Shown in pieces: positions 44,405-52,782 of a stretch of DNA of 64,000 bases. How positions within the stretch are numbered: the stretch's first letter is position 1; each line of letters opens with the position of its first letter. The notes beneath the pieces are model-generated. The model was not told where the DNA came from. It did not search any database and saw nothing but the letters and a program-made list of their open reading frames with translations. The position numbers and the translations under genes are program-made. Source of the DNA: Nocardioides kongjuensis (GTDB lineage: Bacteria > Actinomycetota > Actinomycetes > Propionibacteriales > Nocardioidaceae); assembly GCF_013409625.1 (NCBI RefSeq), contig NZ_JACCBF010000001.1, positions 3,351,001 through 3,415,000 of the forward strand. Reading direction: 5' to 3'.

Positions 44405-45739
44405 TCACGCCGGGGGGAACCCCGGTATCCAGCCCCAATTGAAGATGCCGAGGTGGATGAACCCGCCGGCGGCACCCATGATCGCGCCGTGGGCGTAGAG
44501 CATCCACTCGTCCTCCTTGATCGCCGAGCGCATCATCTCGACGAAGTCCTTCGGCGGCAGCTCCTTGGTGCGCCGGGCGATGAGCACCCGGATCTTCTCC
44601 GACTGCTGCTTGCTGAAGCCCGGGTCCCGGAACGGCGTGATGGTGCGCCCGACCGCCTCCTGGGCGAAGGAGTCCTTGATGCTGTCGTAGCGCCGGCCGC
44701 CCATCGCGACGTTGACCGCGCCGCGCAGCGGGCCGGCCGCCTTGTCGATCGCGGGACGCATCGCGGTGGCGATCATCTGCCGGGTGCGGTCGCCGCGCGG
44801 GCCGTCCATCAGGAAGTCGCCGATCCGCTCGAGCGTGATCACGTCGTCGGCGATGATCCGGGCGTAGACCTCGGCGCACTCGTCCTGGCGGCGCAGGAAC
44901 AGCCCCTGCACCTTGATGCCGAGGATCCGCCTCTCCTCCGGCGGGTCGAAGATCAGCCACATGCCGAGCAGGTTCGTCGTCCAGCCGACGACGACCCCGA
45001 GCAGGGGCAGGAGCCACCAGATGTGCCAGGTCTGGTCGATGATCGCGACCGGGATGCCCAGCAGGAAGCCGAAGATGAAACCGAAGGCGACCATCAGGTT
45101 GAGCTCGCGCTGGCCGACGTCCTTGAAGACCTTGACCACCAGCTCGGGGTTCTTGCGGAAGTGGTCGATGACCATGATCTTCGGGTCGAGCAGCTGGTTG
45201 ATGTGGACGCCGATCTCGTCGGTGATCGTCTTGACGACCCCGGGCAGCTGCGCCTGGACCCGGTCGATGACGGCCTGGCGCACCGGGCGCGGCAGGTCGC
45301 GCCACAGCCGCGGGTGCTCGCGCATCATGACCTCGTCGACGAGGTCGGGGAGGTCGGGCCGGAAGACCGCGACGATGTGCTCGGCGATCTGGTCGGGCTC
45401 GAGCTGGGCGTAGAACTCGGCGGGGGTGCCGAGCTTGGCGATCACCTTGTCGACGGCGATGCTGCCCATCTTCGCGGCGCGGGCGGGGACGATGCCCTGC
45501 CAGCCGAAGCCGCCGTCCATCCAACCGGGGACCTCCTGCAGCTTGCGCGGCAGGACGCCGGCCACCTCCTTGAGGCCGGGGACCCGGAAGCCGTAGAAGT
45601 TGATCGGCTTGAACAGCATCCACAGGCCCGACCAGTTGATCAGCCAGCCGATGATCCCGGTGAAGAACGGGATCGACACGAAGGCGAACCAGTCGACGTG
45701 GTCGGCCCAGTCCCTGAGCCCGTCCAGCACTGCGTCCAC
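44405..45739 (-). CDS. DUF445 family membrane protein, copy A
   Basis: The 444-residue protein has an N-terminal membrane segment (FFTGIIGWLINWSGLWMLF), a central pair (FGFIFGFLLGIPVAIIDQTW and LLPLLGVVVGWTTNLLGMWL) and a C-terminal one (GAIMGAAGGFIHLGIFNWGW). The blocks GWQGIVPARAAKMGSIAVDK, DPPEERRILGIKVQGLFLRR and QDECAEVYARIIADDVITLE are DUF445 hallmarks. Function is unknown. It is paralogous to the gene at 46360-47646. The start is GTG 45739. Confidence 0.9.
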   Translation of the reverse strand: MDAVLDGLRDWADHVDWFAFVSIPFFTGIIGWLINWSGLWMLFKPINFYGFRVPGLKEVAGVLPRKLQEVPGWMDGGFGWQGIVPARAAKMGSIAVDKVIAKLGTPAEFYAQLEPDQIAEHIVAVFRPDLPDLVDEVMMREHPRLWRDLPRPVRQAVIDRVQAQLPGVVKTITDEIGVHINQLLDPKIMVIDHFRKNPELVVKVFKDVGQRELNLMVAFGFIFGFLLGIPVAIIDQTWHIWWLLPLLGVVVGWTTNLLGMWLIFDPPEERRILGIKVQGLFLRRQDECAEVYARIIADDVITLERIGDFLMDGPRGDRTRQMIATAMRPAIDKAAGPLRGAVNVAMGGRRYDSIKDSFAQEAVGRTITPFRDPGFSKQQSEKIRVLIARRTKELPPKDFVEMMRSAIKEDEWMLYAHGAIMGAAGGFIHLGIFNWGWIPGFPPA

Positions 45740-45838
45740 GCGTACCTCTCGTCCTTGTCGGTCCCGGCCGTGCCCCCATGCACCTTCGGACCCGACGGGT
45801 GGAGGTTAACGCCTGTTGTGGTAACCGGCACAGGGATC

Positions 45839-46363
45839 TCAGGTCACGGTGTCGCAGGAACCGCCTGCCTCGTCCCCCGCGAGGCAGGCGAGCACGAAGG
45901 CCCGGCCGAACGGGGTCAGCTCGAGGCGCCGGCGTACGACGTGCGCGCGGCGCGCGGCGCGCACGGCAGCCAGCACGGCCGGCTGGGCCTCGACGACCTG
46001 GTAGCGACTCAGGTCGGCGACCGGCTCGTCCGCGTCGGCGACCAGCCCGAGCCGGCGCAGGTTGGTGAGGTGCAGGGACAGGCGCTCCGGACGTCGTACG
46101 CCGGCGCGGGCACCGACCATGGTCAGCCCCCGGGCCAGCACCGCGGGCGCGAGGCGGCCCATGAGGCCGCCGACCCGGACGTCGACGGTGGGCTCGGGCC
46201 CGCAGGCGTGCAGGAACGACAGCAGCCGGGCCTCGTCGGGCGCGAGCTGGTCGAGGACCCGGGCGAACGCGGGGTGCTCGACCGGGACGGCGGCGACGTC
46301 GCGCGAGCGGGCGAGCAGCGCGCGACCACGCGCGGCCAGGCCGTCCGTCGCCGGGTGGTTCAT
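45839..46363 (-). CDS. Abi-alpha (DUF4393-type) family protein, copy B (short)
   Basis: The 174-residue protein consists almost only of the Abi-alpha domain: VEHPAFARVLDQLAPDEARL, VDVRVGGLMG, HLTNLRRLGLVADA and RRLELTPFGRAFVLACL. It lacks the 130-residue N-terminal extension of copy A. Its ATG overlaps the stop of DUF445 copy B (ATGA), so the two proteins are made together, which supports a joint function. Confidence 0.8.
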   Translation of the reverse strand: MNHPATDGLAARGRALLARSRDVAAVPVEHPAFARVLDQLAPDEARLLSFLHACGPEPTVDVRVGGLMGRLAPAVLARGLTMVGARAGVRRPERLSLHLTNLRRLGLVADADEPVADLSRYQVVEAQPAVLAAVRAARRAHVVRRRLELTPFGRAFVLACLAGDEAGGSCDTVT

Positions 46364-47646
46364 CCGCCGACCCCGAACAGCCACAGGTGGAGGAAGCCGC
46401 CGGCCGCGCCCATGATCGCGCCGTGGGCGTAGAGCAGCCACTCGTCCTCCTTGATGGCGGCGCGCATCATCTCGACGAAGTCGCGCGGCGGCAGCTCGCG
46501 GCAGCGGTCGGCGACGAGGGTGCGGATCCGCACCGACTGCCGGGCGCTGAAGTCGGCGTCGCGCAGCGGGACCAGGGTGCGGTCTGCTGCCTCGAGCGCC
46601 ACGGTGCGGCGGATGGCGTCGAAGCGGCGCGGTCCGACAGCGGCGCGCACAGCGGGCGCGAACGGCCCGAGGGCCAGGTCGATGGCCGGGTGCAGCGCGT
46701 CGGCGATGACCTGGCGGGTCCGGTCGCCGGCGGGGCCGTCGAGCAGGTGCGCACCGATCCGCTCGAGGGTGATGACGTCGGCGGCGATGTGCCGGGCATA
46801 GACGTCGGCGGCCTCCCACTGGCGGCGCGCGAAGAGACCTTGGACGCGGAACGGGCCGATCCTGCGGGGCTCCGGCGGCTCGAAGATCAGCCACATCCCG
46901 AGCAGGTTGGTCACCCAGCCCACCGCGACGCCGAGGACGGGCAGCAGCCACGCCCGGTGCAGCAGGTGGTCGAGGACGGCGACCGGGATGCCCAGCAGGA
47001 AGCCGAGCACGAAGCCGAGGACCACCATCATCCGCAGCTCGCGGGCACCGAAGTCGCGGAAGATCCGGACCACCACCTCCGGGTGGCGCTCGAAGTGCTC
47101 GATCACCATCACCTTCGGGTCCAGGAGCTGGTCGATGTGCTCGCCGATCTCGCCGGTGACCCGGCCGACCACCTCGGGCAGCTGGGCCTGCACGCGTTCG
47201 ATCACGCCCGCCCGGATCGCGCGCGGCAGGTTGGCCCACAGCTGCGGGTGCTCGCGCCACATGACCTCGTCGACGAGGAGCGGCACCTCCTCACGGAAGC
47301 TGCCGACGATGTGCGCGGCGATCGCGTCCGGCTCCAGCCGCTCGTAGAAGTCGCGCGGCGTGCCGATGCGCGAGATCGCCTTGTCGACGGCGATGCTGCC
47401 CATCTTCGCGGCGCGGGCGGGCACGATGCCCTGCCAGCCGACGCCGCCGCGCAGGATGCCCGGCACCTCCTGGACCCGACGGGGCAACGCGCCCGCGACC
47501 CGGGCCAGGCCCGGCACCCGGACGCCGTGGAAGTGGATCGGCGCGAACAGCATCCACAGTCCCGACCAGTTGATCAGCCAGCCGATGACCGCCGTGAACA
47601 CGGGGATCGACCAGAAGCCGATGCCACCGAGATCGTCCGAGAACAT
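46360..47646 (-). CDS. DUF445 family membrane protein, copy B
   Basis: The 428-residue protein starts MFSDDLGGIGFWSIPVFTAV and aligns over its length with copy A: GWQGIVPARAAKMGSIAVDK is identical, EPPEPRRIGPFRVQGLFARR is similar, and the C-terminus has AIMGAAGGFLHLWLFGVGG. The ATG at 47646 has AGGA 7 bases upstream. It is the first gene of copy B and is translationally coupled to Abi-alpha copy B. Copies A and B form a tandem duplication of a two-gene module, now clearly diverged. Confidence 0.9.
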   Translation of the reverse strand: MFSDDLGGIGFWSIPVFTAVIGWLINWSGLWMLFAPIHFHGVRVPGLARVAGALPRRVQEVPGILRGGVGWQGIVPARAAKMGSIAVDKAISRIGTPRDFYERLEPDAIAAHIVGSFREEVPLLVDEVMWREHPQLWANLPRAIRAGVIERVQAQLPEVVGRVTGEIGEHIDQLLDPKVMVIEHFERHPEVVVRIFRDFGARELRMMVVLGFVLGFLLGIPVAVLDHLLHRAWLLPVLGVAVGWVTNLLGMWLIFEPPEPRRIGPFRVQGLFARRQWEAADVYARHIAADVITLERIGAHLLDGPAGDRTRQVIADALHPAIDLALGPFAPAVRAAVGPRRFDAIRRTVALEAADRTLVPLRDADFSARQSVRIRTLVADRCRELPPRDFVEMMRAAIKEDEWLLYAHGAIMGAAGGFLHLWLFGVGG

Positions 47647-47786
47647 GGGTGTCCTGCCTTCGTCCCACCCGTGCCGGCGTCCCATGTGCCGCCGTACGGG
47701 TCCCTCTCCCGGGCCGGGACACTAGACCACGGCCACCCGCCTTGGCGAGGGTTCCTGCGACATTCGGTCACAGAAAGTCGCGGGGC

Positions 47787-48419
47787 CTACTCCTTCCCGG
47801 GCACCAACCGCGCCCGGTCGGGCAGCCGGCCGACCTCGCCGACCGGCTGCAGCCGGAACACGATCCGCGCCCTCACCTGGTCGTCGCGCACGAAGCCGAA
47901 GGTGCGCGAGTCGTCGGACCCGCCCCAGTTGTCCCCGACCACCCAGTAGGAGCCGTCGGGCACGGTGACCCAGGCCGGCGACCTCCCGGCGGGCAGCGAG
48001 GTGCCGTCGTCGGTGCAGCAGCCGGCGACCTTCGCGCCGACGCGACCGGCCCAGGTGGGGTTGTCGACGACGTACGTCGCGTCGCCGCCCGCGGGTCGCA
48101 CGAGGACCACCGGCGGATCCTGGTCGGCGCGGACCTTGATCCGATCGCCCGGCAGGCCGATCACCCGCTTCACGACAGGGATCTCGCGATCCCCGAGGGT
48201 GCTCTCGATGATGTCGAAACGATGGACCTCGCCCTTCCCGAACGGGTCGACGAGCAGCCGGTCACCGGTCGAGAGGGTCGGCTCCATGCTGCTGCCGGAC
48301 ACCTTCACCGAGAACGCGAGGGCCGCGATGACGACCAGCATCACGGCGAAGAAGACGACCAGTGCGGTGATGCCGAGGACGGTGCGCAGCCAGGGTCGCG
48401 AGTCGGCGCGGTGGGTCAC
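47787..48419 (-). CDS. lepB: signal peptidase I
   Basis: Signal peptidase I cuts signal peptides from exported proteins at the membrane. The roughly 210-residue protein has an N-terminal helix (LRTVLGITALVVFFAVMLVV), the catalytic serine in VKVSGSSMEPTLSTGDRLLV, the lysine in PVVKRVIGLPGD, and a C-terminal block SYWVVGDNWGGSDDSRTFG. The start is GTG 48419; TTG 48428 is an alternative. It diverges from the exported-protein cluster to its right, which would provide substrates. Confidence 0.93.
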   Translation of the reverse strand: MTHRADSRPWLRTVLGITALVVFFAVMLVVIAALAFSVKVSGSSMEPTLSTGDRLLVDPFGKGEVHRFDIIESTLGDREIPVVKRVIGLPGDRIKVRADQDPPVVLVRPAGGDATYVVDNPTWAGRVGAKVAGCCTDDGTSLPAGRSPAWVTVPDGSYWVVGDNWGGSDDSRTFGFVRDDQVRARIVFRLQPVGEVGRLPDRARLVPGKE

Positions 48420-48489
48420 GGCGCGCAACCGTACGTCATCCGGGAGTCATCGGCAGCGGTCGAGGAAGGTTGAGAAAAAAACTGTTACC

Positions 48490-48525
48490 GAGTGTCGCGC
48501 ACACCTCGAGGTGTGTGTCACACTC
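48490..48525. promoter_or_regulatory. 36-bp dyad upstream of the DUF6230/DUF6114 cluster
   Basis: A central perfect 16-bp palindrome CACACCTCGAGGTGTG (48500-48515) is flanked at equal distance (4 bases) by GAGTGT (48490-48495) and ACACTC (48520-48525), which are inverted copies. It lies in the gap between lepB and the first DUF6230 gene, 100 bp before the latter's start. This is the geometry of a regulator operator binding two dimers. The regulator is unknown. Confidence 0.6.
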
Positions 48526-48624
48526 CGTCACGCTTGGCCGAACTGAGGAGGGCTCGGGACCCCCTCGGTTGAAGGCATGGGGATGCGGCCAGCGTTCCAC
48601 CGTCGGTTCGGGAGGGATCGACGG

Positions 48625-49251
48625 GTGCCTTTGGGAGGAAAGTTGAAGAAGGTCGAAGGAATGGGCCGTACCCGTCTGGGTCGGTTCGCAGCCGTCACGG
48701 TCCCGGCGACCCTGCTCACCGCAGGGCTCGGGGTCGCGATGCTGCAGGGAATGGTCGGCGCCGTGCTGTCGTCGGCCGACGGTTTCACGCTCAACAGTGA
48801 CCGGATCACCAGTGACGGGCTCAAGGCGCGCACCGGCGCGGCCAACGTCGCCGGCGGCAACCAGGCCACGATCTACGCGGAGACCGGTGCGAACACCAAC
48901 GCGAGCGGCATCGAGGTCGTCACTCCCGACGTGACGATCCCGCTGCTCGGCAGCAAGGCCCACCTCGAGGTGGCCTCGACGGACACGACGATCGCGCTGG
49001 GATCGGTCGGGCTGAACGCCAAGACCCTGACCACGCCGAACGGCGCCACCCTCGGCACCACCACCATCGGTGTCGCGCAGTCCGAGGCGGGCTTCGCCAA
49101 CACCGCGGCAGACAGCGGGTACGTCGCCGACGGCTTCGCGCTGACGAGCTCCTCGGCGGACCTGCCGAACGTCAACGCCAAGGCCTACGCGATCACGCTG
49201 CAGAGCCTCGCGCTCGACAACCTGTCGCTCTCGGTCGCGCTCGGCAACTGA
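48625..49251 (+). CDS. DUF6230 family exported/membrane-anchored protein 1
   Basis: This is a roughly 208-residue protein from GTG 48625, with GGAGGG 8 bases upstream. A basic RTRLGRFA precedes one hydrophobic helix (AVTVPATLLTAGLGVAMLQG), then an outer domain of Ser/Thr/Asn-rich beta strands with short repeats (VTPDVTIPLLGSKAHLEV, NLSLSVALGN at the end). The basic R-F-A plus helix followed by S-A-D-G-F-T-L resembles DUF6230, common in actinomycetes and paired with DUF6114. A TTG at 48643 or ATG at 48661 are later start choices. The surface role is inferred. Confidence 0.75.
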   Translation: MPLGGKLKKVEGMGRTRLGRFAAVTVPATLLTAGLGVAMLQGMVGAVLSSADGFTLNSDRITSDGLKARTGAANVAGGNQATIYAETGANTNASGIEVVTPDVTIPLLGSKAHLEVASTDTTIALGSVGLNAKTLTTPNGATLGTTTIGVAQSEAGFANTAADSGYVADGFALTSSSADLPNVNAKAYAITLQSLALDNLSLSVALGN

Positions 49252-49308
49252 TCCGAGCCCGACCTCCGACGGCTGGCTGGGCCCGGTCGCCGTCGACTCA
49301 GCACATCG

Positions 49309-49342
49309 CCTCGTGGGGCGCGCGGCCGCGCGCCCCACGAGG
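49309..49342. terminator. perfect 34-bp palindrome after the first DUF6230 gene
   Basis: The half-site CCTCGTGGGGCGCGCGG (49309-49325) is mirrored exactly in 49326-49342. As RNA it gives a very strong stem. It lies 58 bases after the stop of the first DUF6230 gene and 28 before the DUF6114 start, so it may partly terminate transcription or protect the upstream mRNA, setting different levels for gene 1 and the rest. Confidence 0.75.
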
Positions 49343-49369
49343 CACCCCTCGTCTCGTTGGGAACCTCGC

Positions 49370-49852
49370 ATGACTGACATCACCGCCTCGACCATCGCCA
49401 CTGCCTCGCCCCGCCCGTCCCGGCCGGCGGCGCTGCGCCAGCGCTTCGCCCGCTTCCGCCGGACCCGCCCGTTCTGGGGCGCGCTCACCCTCGCGCTCGG
49501 GGCGTACTTCATCGCCCGGCCGCTGCTGGGCGGCACCTTCGCCTTCTACACGACCGTCGGGATCCGCAGCATCACACCGCTGCTGCTGGCCGGCGGCATG
49601 GTCGCCGCGGCCGGCATCGCCCTGGTGCTGCCCGCGCAGCGACACTTCCCTGCACTGGTCGCGATGATGCTCTCCGTGGCCTCGCTGCCGCTGGCCAACC
49701 TCGGCGGCTGGCTGATCGGCATGGTCCTCGGCATCACCGGTGCCGGGCTGGTCTTCGCGTGGACGCCGTTCTCGGAGAAGCAGCTGACCCGGTTCGCCGA
49801 GAAGGACGCCGCCCGCGCGGCGAAGCGCGCGGCCAAGCAGGCGGCCCGGTGA
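49370..49852 (+). CDS. DUF6114 family membrane protein 1
   Basis: The 160-residue protein has FARFRRTRPFWGALTLALGA near residue 26, the R-P-F-W-G signature of DUF6114, and four membrane helices up to about residue 135 (LLLAGGMVAAAGIALVLP, LANLGGWLIGMVLGITGAG). The tail is basic and Ala-rich (KDAARAAKRAAKQAAR). DUF6114 genes regularly accompany DUF6230 genes; the role is unknown, possibly in anchoring or export. Its stop overlaps the next start (GTGA). Confidence 0.85.
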   Translation: MTDITASTIATASPRPSRPAALRQRFARFRRTRPFWGALTLALGAYFIARPLLGGTFAFYTTVGIRSITPLLLAGGMVAAAGIALVLPAQRHFPALVAMMLSVASLPLANLGGWLIGMVLGITGAGLVFAWTPFSEKQLTRFAEKDAARAAKRAAKQAAR

Positions 49853-50607
49853 CCGACGCAGACACCCGCGTCGGCCCCCGGCTCGGCACCCGCCGGCGAG
49901 CGCTGGTGCCGCTCGCCGGCGGGCTCGTCGCGCTCGCGGCCATGTTCCAGCTGGTGAGCAGCAACGTGCTCGCGGTGAACTTCACGACGGCCAACCAGGA
50001 GTTCAAGCTCTACTCGAACTACCTCCAGGGCGCCCAGGCCGCCGGATTCCTGTCCACCAACGACACCTCGTCCGGTCAGGACAACGGCGTCGCCGAGCTC
50101 GGCATCCGCTCCGCGAAGCTGGCCGGGCTGTGCGCGATCGCGTACGAGACGGTGCCGGTGGTGGGCGAGGTCTCGCTGATGATCCTCGCCGGCGTGCCGG
50201 TGAAGAGCTCGTTCGCCAACGGCAGCAACACCACCAGCGACGGGGCCGGCAACGCGCTGACCTTCGACGCGAACGGCCTGCTGACCGGCGGCAACCACAT
50301 CACCGCCAGCAACCTGTTCGTGAACTCCCGCTCGCTCAACGGATTCGGCAACCTGATCAGCGGCATGAACCTCGGCCAGAGCGCCGACACCGTCGACGAC
50401 ACGGCCGGCATCGCCTGGCCCGCCGGGCAGACCCCGCCCGACGCCGGCGACTTCGGCCTGACCGTGGACCGGCTCAACGTCGGCGGCCTCGGCGGCGACA
50501 CGTACGGCATCAACCTGCAAGGAGCGATCACCTTGCCGAACCTCAAGATCAAGGTCGTGCCCGGCCACAAGACGCAGGCCGACTGCCCGACCCAGGCGGC
50601 CGGCTGA
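49849..50607 (+). CDS. DUF6230-like exported protein 2
   Basis: The 252-residue protein has a basic RLGTRRRALVPLAG segment and a single helix (GGLVALAAMFQLVSSNVLAV), then an outer domain. VNFTTANQEFKLYSNYLQG is typical of the first strands after the anchor, and the end has GAITLPNLKIKVVPGHKTQ with two cysteines that could form a disulfide (CAIAYE and CPTQ). It is translationally coupled to DUF6114 genes on both sides (GTGA before, TGATG after). Confidence 0.78.
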   Translation: MTDADTRVGPRLGTRRRALVPLAGGLVALAAMFQLVSSNVLAVNFTTANQEFKLYSNYLQGAQAAGFLSTNDTSSGQDNGVAELGIRSAKLAGLCAIAYETVPVVGEVSLMILAGVPVKSSFANGSNTTSDGAGNALTFDANGLLTGGNHITASNLFVNSRSLNGFGNLISGMNLGQSADTVDDTAGIAWPAGQTPPDAGDFGLTVDRLNVGGLGGDTYGINLQGAITLPNLKIKVVPGHKTQADCPTQAAG

Positions 50608-51026
50608 TGGCCGCGCAGGTACGCCGCCGGGTCGGCGCCGTGCGCACGGCGTTCCGCGGCTTCCGGCGTACCCGTCCCTTCTGGGGCGGGCTGTGGTGCA
50701 TCCTCGCCGGGGCCTGGATCGTCCGCGCGATGTTCTTCTCGTTCCTGCTCGCGGTGAGCGGCGGGTGGAGCTACTCGGCCGGCTACATCCTCGGCGGCGG
50801 GCTGGTCCTGTTCGGCCTGGTGGCGTGGTTCGCCCCGCACTACCGCGGACTCGTGGGGCTGCTCGCGGTCGGCCTGGCGCTCGCAGCGTTCGTGGCGGCG
50901 AACCTCGGCGGCTACCTCGTCGGCTCGGTGCTCGGGATCCTCGGTGGCTCGATGGTGTGGGCCTGGGGCGAGAAGGCTCCGCGCCGGGCGCACGGGGGCC
51001 GCCGCCGGGCCGTTCGGGCGTCGTGA
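50607..51026 (+). CDS. DUF6114 family membrane protein 2
   Basis: The 139-residue protein has GFRRTRPFWGGLWCILAGAW near residue 18, again with the R-P-F-W-G signature, and four membrane helices (GYILGGGLVLFGLVAWFAP, LLAVGLALAAFVAANLGGYL). The tail is basic. It resembles DUF6114 protein 1 over its length, so the DUF6230-DUF6114 pair has been duplicated. Starts and stops overlap both neighbours. Confidence 0.85.
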   Translation: MAAQVRRRVGAVRTAFRGFRRTRPFWGGLWCILAGAWIVRAMFFSFLLAVSGGWSYSAGYILGGGLVLFGLVAWFAPHYRGLVGLLAVGLALAAFVAANLGGYLVGSVLGILGGSMVWAWGEKAPRRAHGGRRRAVRAS

Positions 51027-51958
51027 GGCCGTCGCTCGGCACGGCGCCGGTCGCACGGCAGCGCTGGCTCGTGCTGGCGGCCGTGCTCGTGCTCGCGGCC
51101 GCCTGCGTGCTGCTCCCCCGCACCGGCGACCGCGCGCTCGGCCAGGCACAGAGCAGCTCCTACCAGCCGTTCGCCTGCGACCAGCCCGGCAGCAGCAACC
51201 CCCAGCAGCGCCGCCAGGACGTCCAGCTCGACAACGGATCGGGCGACTTCAACGCCGCCGGGCGGATGTACCCGTGCCTGGCCGGCGTGCGCTGGCACCT
51301 CCAGTCCGGCAACGTCGCCACGTCCAGCCCGGACGCGGGGATCGGGCAGATCCGCACGGCGTACGGCCGGAAGTTCCCCAACACCGTCTACTACGCGGCG
51401 GCGGGATCGCGCACGGACCTGTACCAGGTCGCGTTCAGCGGGCTGCAGTTCTGCACGGATGACAACACCCCGGTCGGCGCCTGCCCGGCGGGCGGCACCA
51501 CCGACATCCAGCTGTACGCCGACAGCGGCGACGCGCCCGCCCCGAAGCCGGCCGCGCCGTACCGGTTGACGATCGACCCGGACCAGGCCATCACCATCGG
51601 CGGCGCAGGCGTGTGGACCGAGGTGCTGGCGACGGCGAGCAGCTCGTTCACGGTGCCGGTCGCGCAGCTGCCGACCGCGACCCACCTGGCGTGCGGACTG
51701 GTCGGCGGTACGGCGCGCGGCGGCTTCCTCGGCATCGGCGGCACCTGCGAGCTGAGCGCCGAGGACTTCGCCGGCGACCTCGCGCAGTGGCTCGGCGGCG
51801 GCTCCAACTACACGCTGCTCGGCGTGAACCTGGACTTCTACTACCTGGTCACGCACCGGCAGAACCCGAGCGACCCGTACACGCAGGTCCCGGTCGACGG
51901 GTCCGGCAACCCGCTCAACTCGATCCAGCTGCCCAACACGACGATCTCGGTGGGCTGA
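51023..51958 (+). CDS. secreted or membrane-anchored protein of unknown function
   Basis: The 311-residue protein starts VRPSLGTAPVARQRWLVLAA. An N-terminal helix (WLVLAAVLVLAAACVLLP) serves as signal or anchor and holds a cysteine. The mature part has paired cysteines (FACDQPG, MYPCLAG, FCTDDNT, GACPAGG) and ends PLNSIQLPNTTISVG, similar to the ends of the DUF6230 proteins. No enzyme motif is visible. It is coupled to its neighbours (GTGA before, TGATG after). Confidence 0.75.
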   Translation: MRPSLGTAPVARQRWLVLAAVLVLAAACVLLPRTGDRALGQAQSSSYQPFACDQPGSSNPQQRRQDVQLDNGSGDFNAAGRMYPCLAGVRWHLQSGNVATSSPDAGIGQIRTAYGRKFPNTVYYAAAGSRTDLYQVAFSGLQFCTDDNTPVGACPAGGTTDIQLYADSGDAPAPKPAAPYRLTIDPDQAITIGGAGVWTEVLATASSSFTVPVAQLPTATHLACGLVGGTARGGFLGIGGTCELSAEDFAGDLAQWLGGGSNYTLLGVNLDFYYLVTHRQNPSDPYTQVPVDGSGNPLNSIQLPNTTISVG

Positions 51959-52782
51959 TGGAGCGCGAGCAGCGGAACGGGACCCGGTGGGGCCGGGCGG
52001 CGGCCGTGGCGGGCACGTCGCTGGCGACACTGGGCACCCTCGCGACGCTGACGTGGCAGCAGGCGCTCGGCTTCGACGCGACCGTCGTGATCCAGGGCGG
52101 CAACGCCACGTTCTCGTCGTCGCGGATCACCGCCGACGACGCGGCCTTCGGCATGGCGCCGGTGCGGCTGGGCAACGGCACCTGGAAGAACCTGCTGCGG
52201 GCGGGCTTCGCCCGGGCCGGCATGGACGGGCTGTGCGTGTCGAAGACCGAGTCGGTCGGCCCGGTGAAGTACACGATCAAGCTGACCGCCGGCGACGGCA
52301 CCTCCGCCCTGGAGATCGGGGCCGCCGACGCCGGCTTCGACGTGACCACCCTGCGCGGCACCGGCATCAACCTGCAGGGCAGCACCCAGATCGGGCAGGC
52401 CACCACGGACCTGACCACGGCACCCGGCGCGGCGCCGTACGTCGCCAACCCGTTCGGCGTCCCGGCGACGTACGACGGCGGCTTCCTCGGTCCCGGCACC
52501 ACCGGACCGCAGGTCTACGGCGCCACCGGCAACGGCGGCCACGTCAACGGCCAGGGCTACACCGGCATCGACGCCACCCGCGGCGCGCTGACCGGCGTCT
52601 ACGGGCAGCTGTGGCAGGCCCAGGTGAGCGGCAACATCACGCTCCCGAACCTCAGGATCCAGGTGCTCGCGTTCAAGGACGACACCGGCTTCAACGCCAA
52701 CGGCACGTCCACCACCACCCCCGACGGCATCGACGACCGCTCCTGCTGGTCCGAGGCACGGCAGGGCACGTTCCCGCGATGA
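51958..52782 (+). CDS. DUF6230-like exported protein 3
   Basis: The 274-residue protein starts MEREQRNGTRWGRAAAVAGT with a short helix (SLATLGTLATLTWQQALGF). The outer domain begins VVIQGGNATFSSSRIT and ends GNITLPNLRIQVLAFKDDT, matching the ITLPNLKI ending of exported protein 2. A cysteine pair (LCVSKTE and CWSEARQ) may be a disulfide. It closes the six-gene cluster; a family B repeat begins at its stop codon. Confidence 0.76.
   Translation: MEREQRNGTRWGRAAAVAGTSLATLGTLATLTWQQALGFDATVVIQGGNATFSSSRITADDAAFGMAPVRLGNGTWKNLLRAGFARAGMDGLCVSKTESVGPVKYTIKLTAGDGTSALEIGAADAGFDVTTLRGTGINLQGSTQIGQATTDLTTAPGAAPYVANPFGVPATYDGGFLGPGTTGPQVYGATGNGGHVNGQGYTGIDATRGALTGVYGQLWQAQVSGNITLPNLRIQVLAFKDDTGFNANGTSTTTPDGIDDRSCWSEARQGTFPR

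Noticed and set aside
44405..47646. Mobile element behind the DUF445/Abi-alpha duplication.
   Set aside because: No transposase, integrase, terminal repeats or target duplications were seen; an old tandem duplication explains it better.
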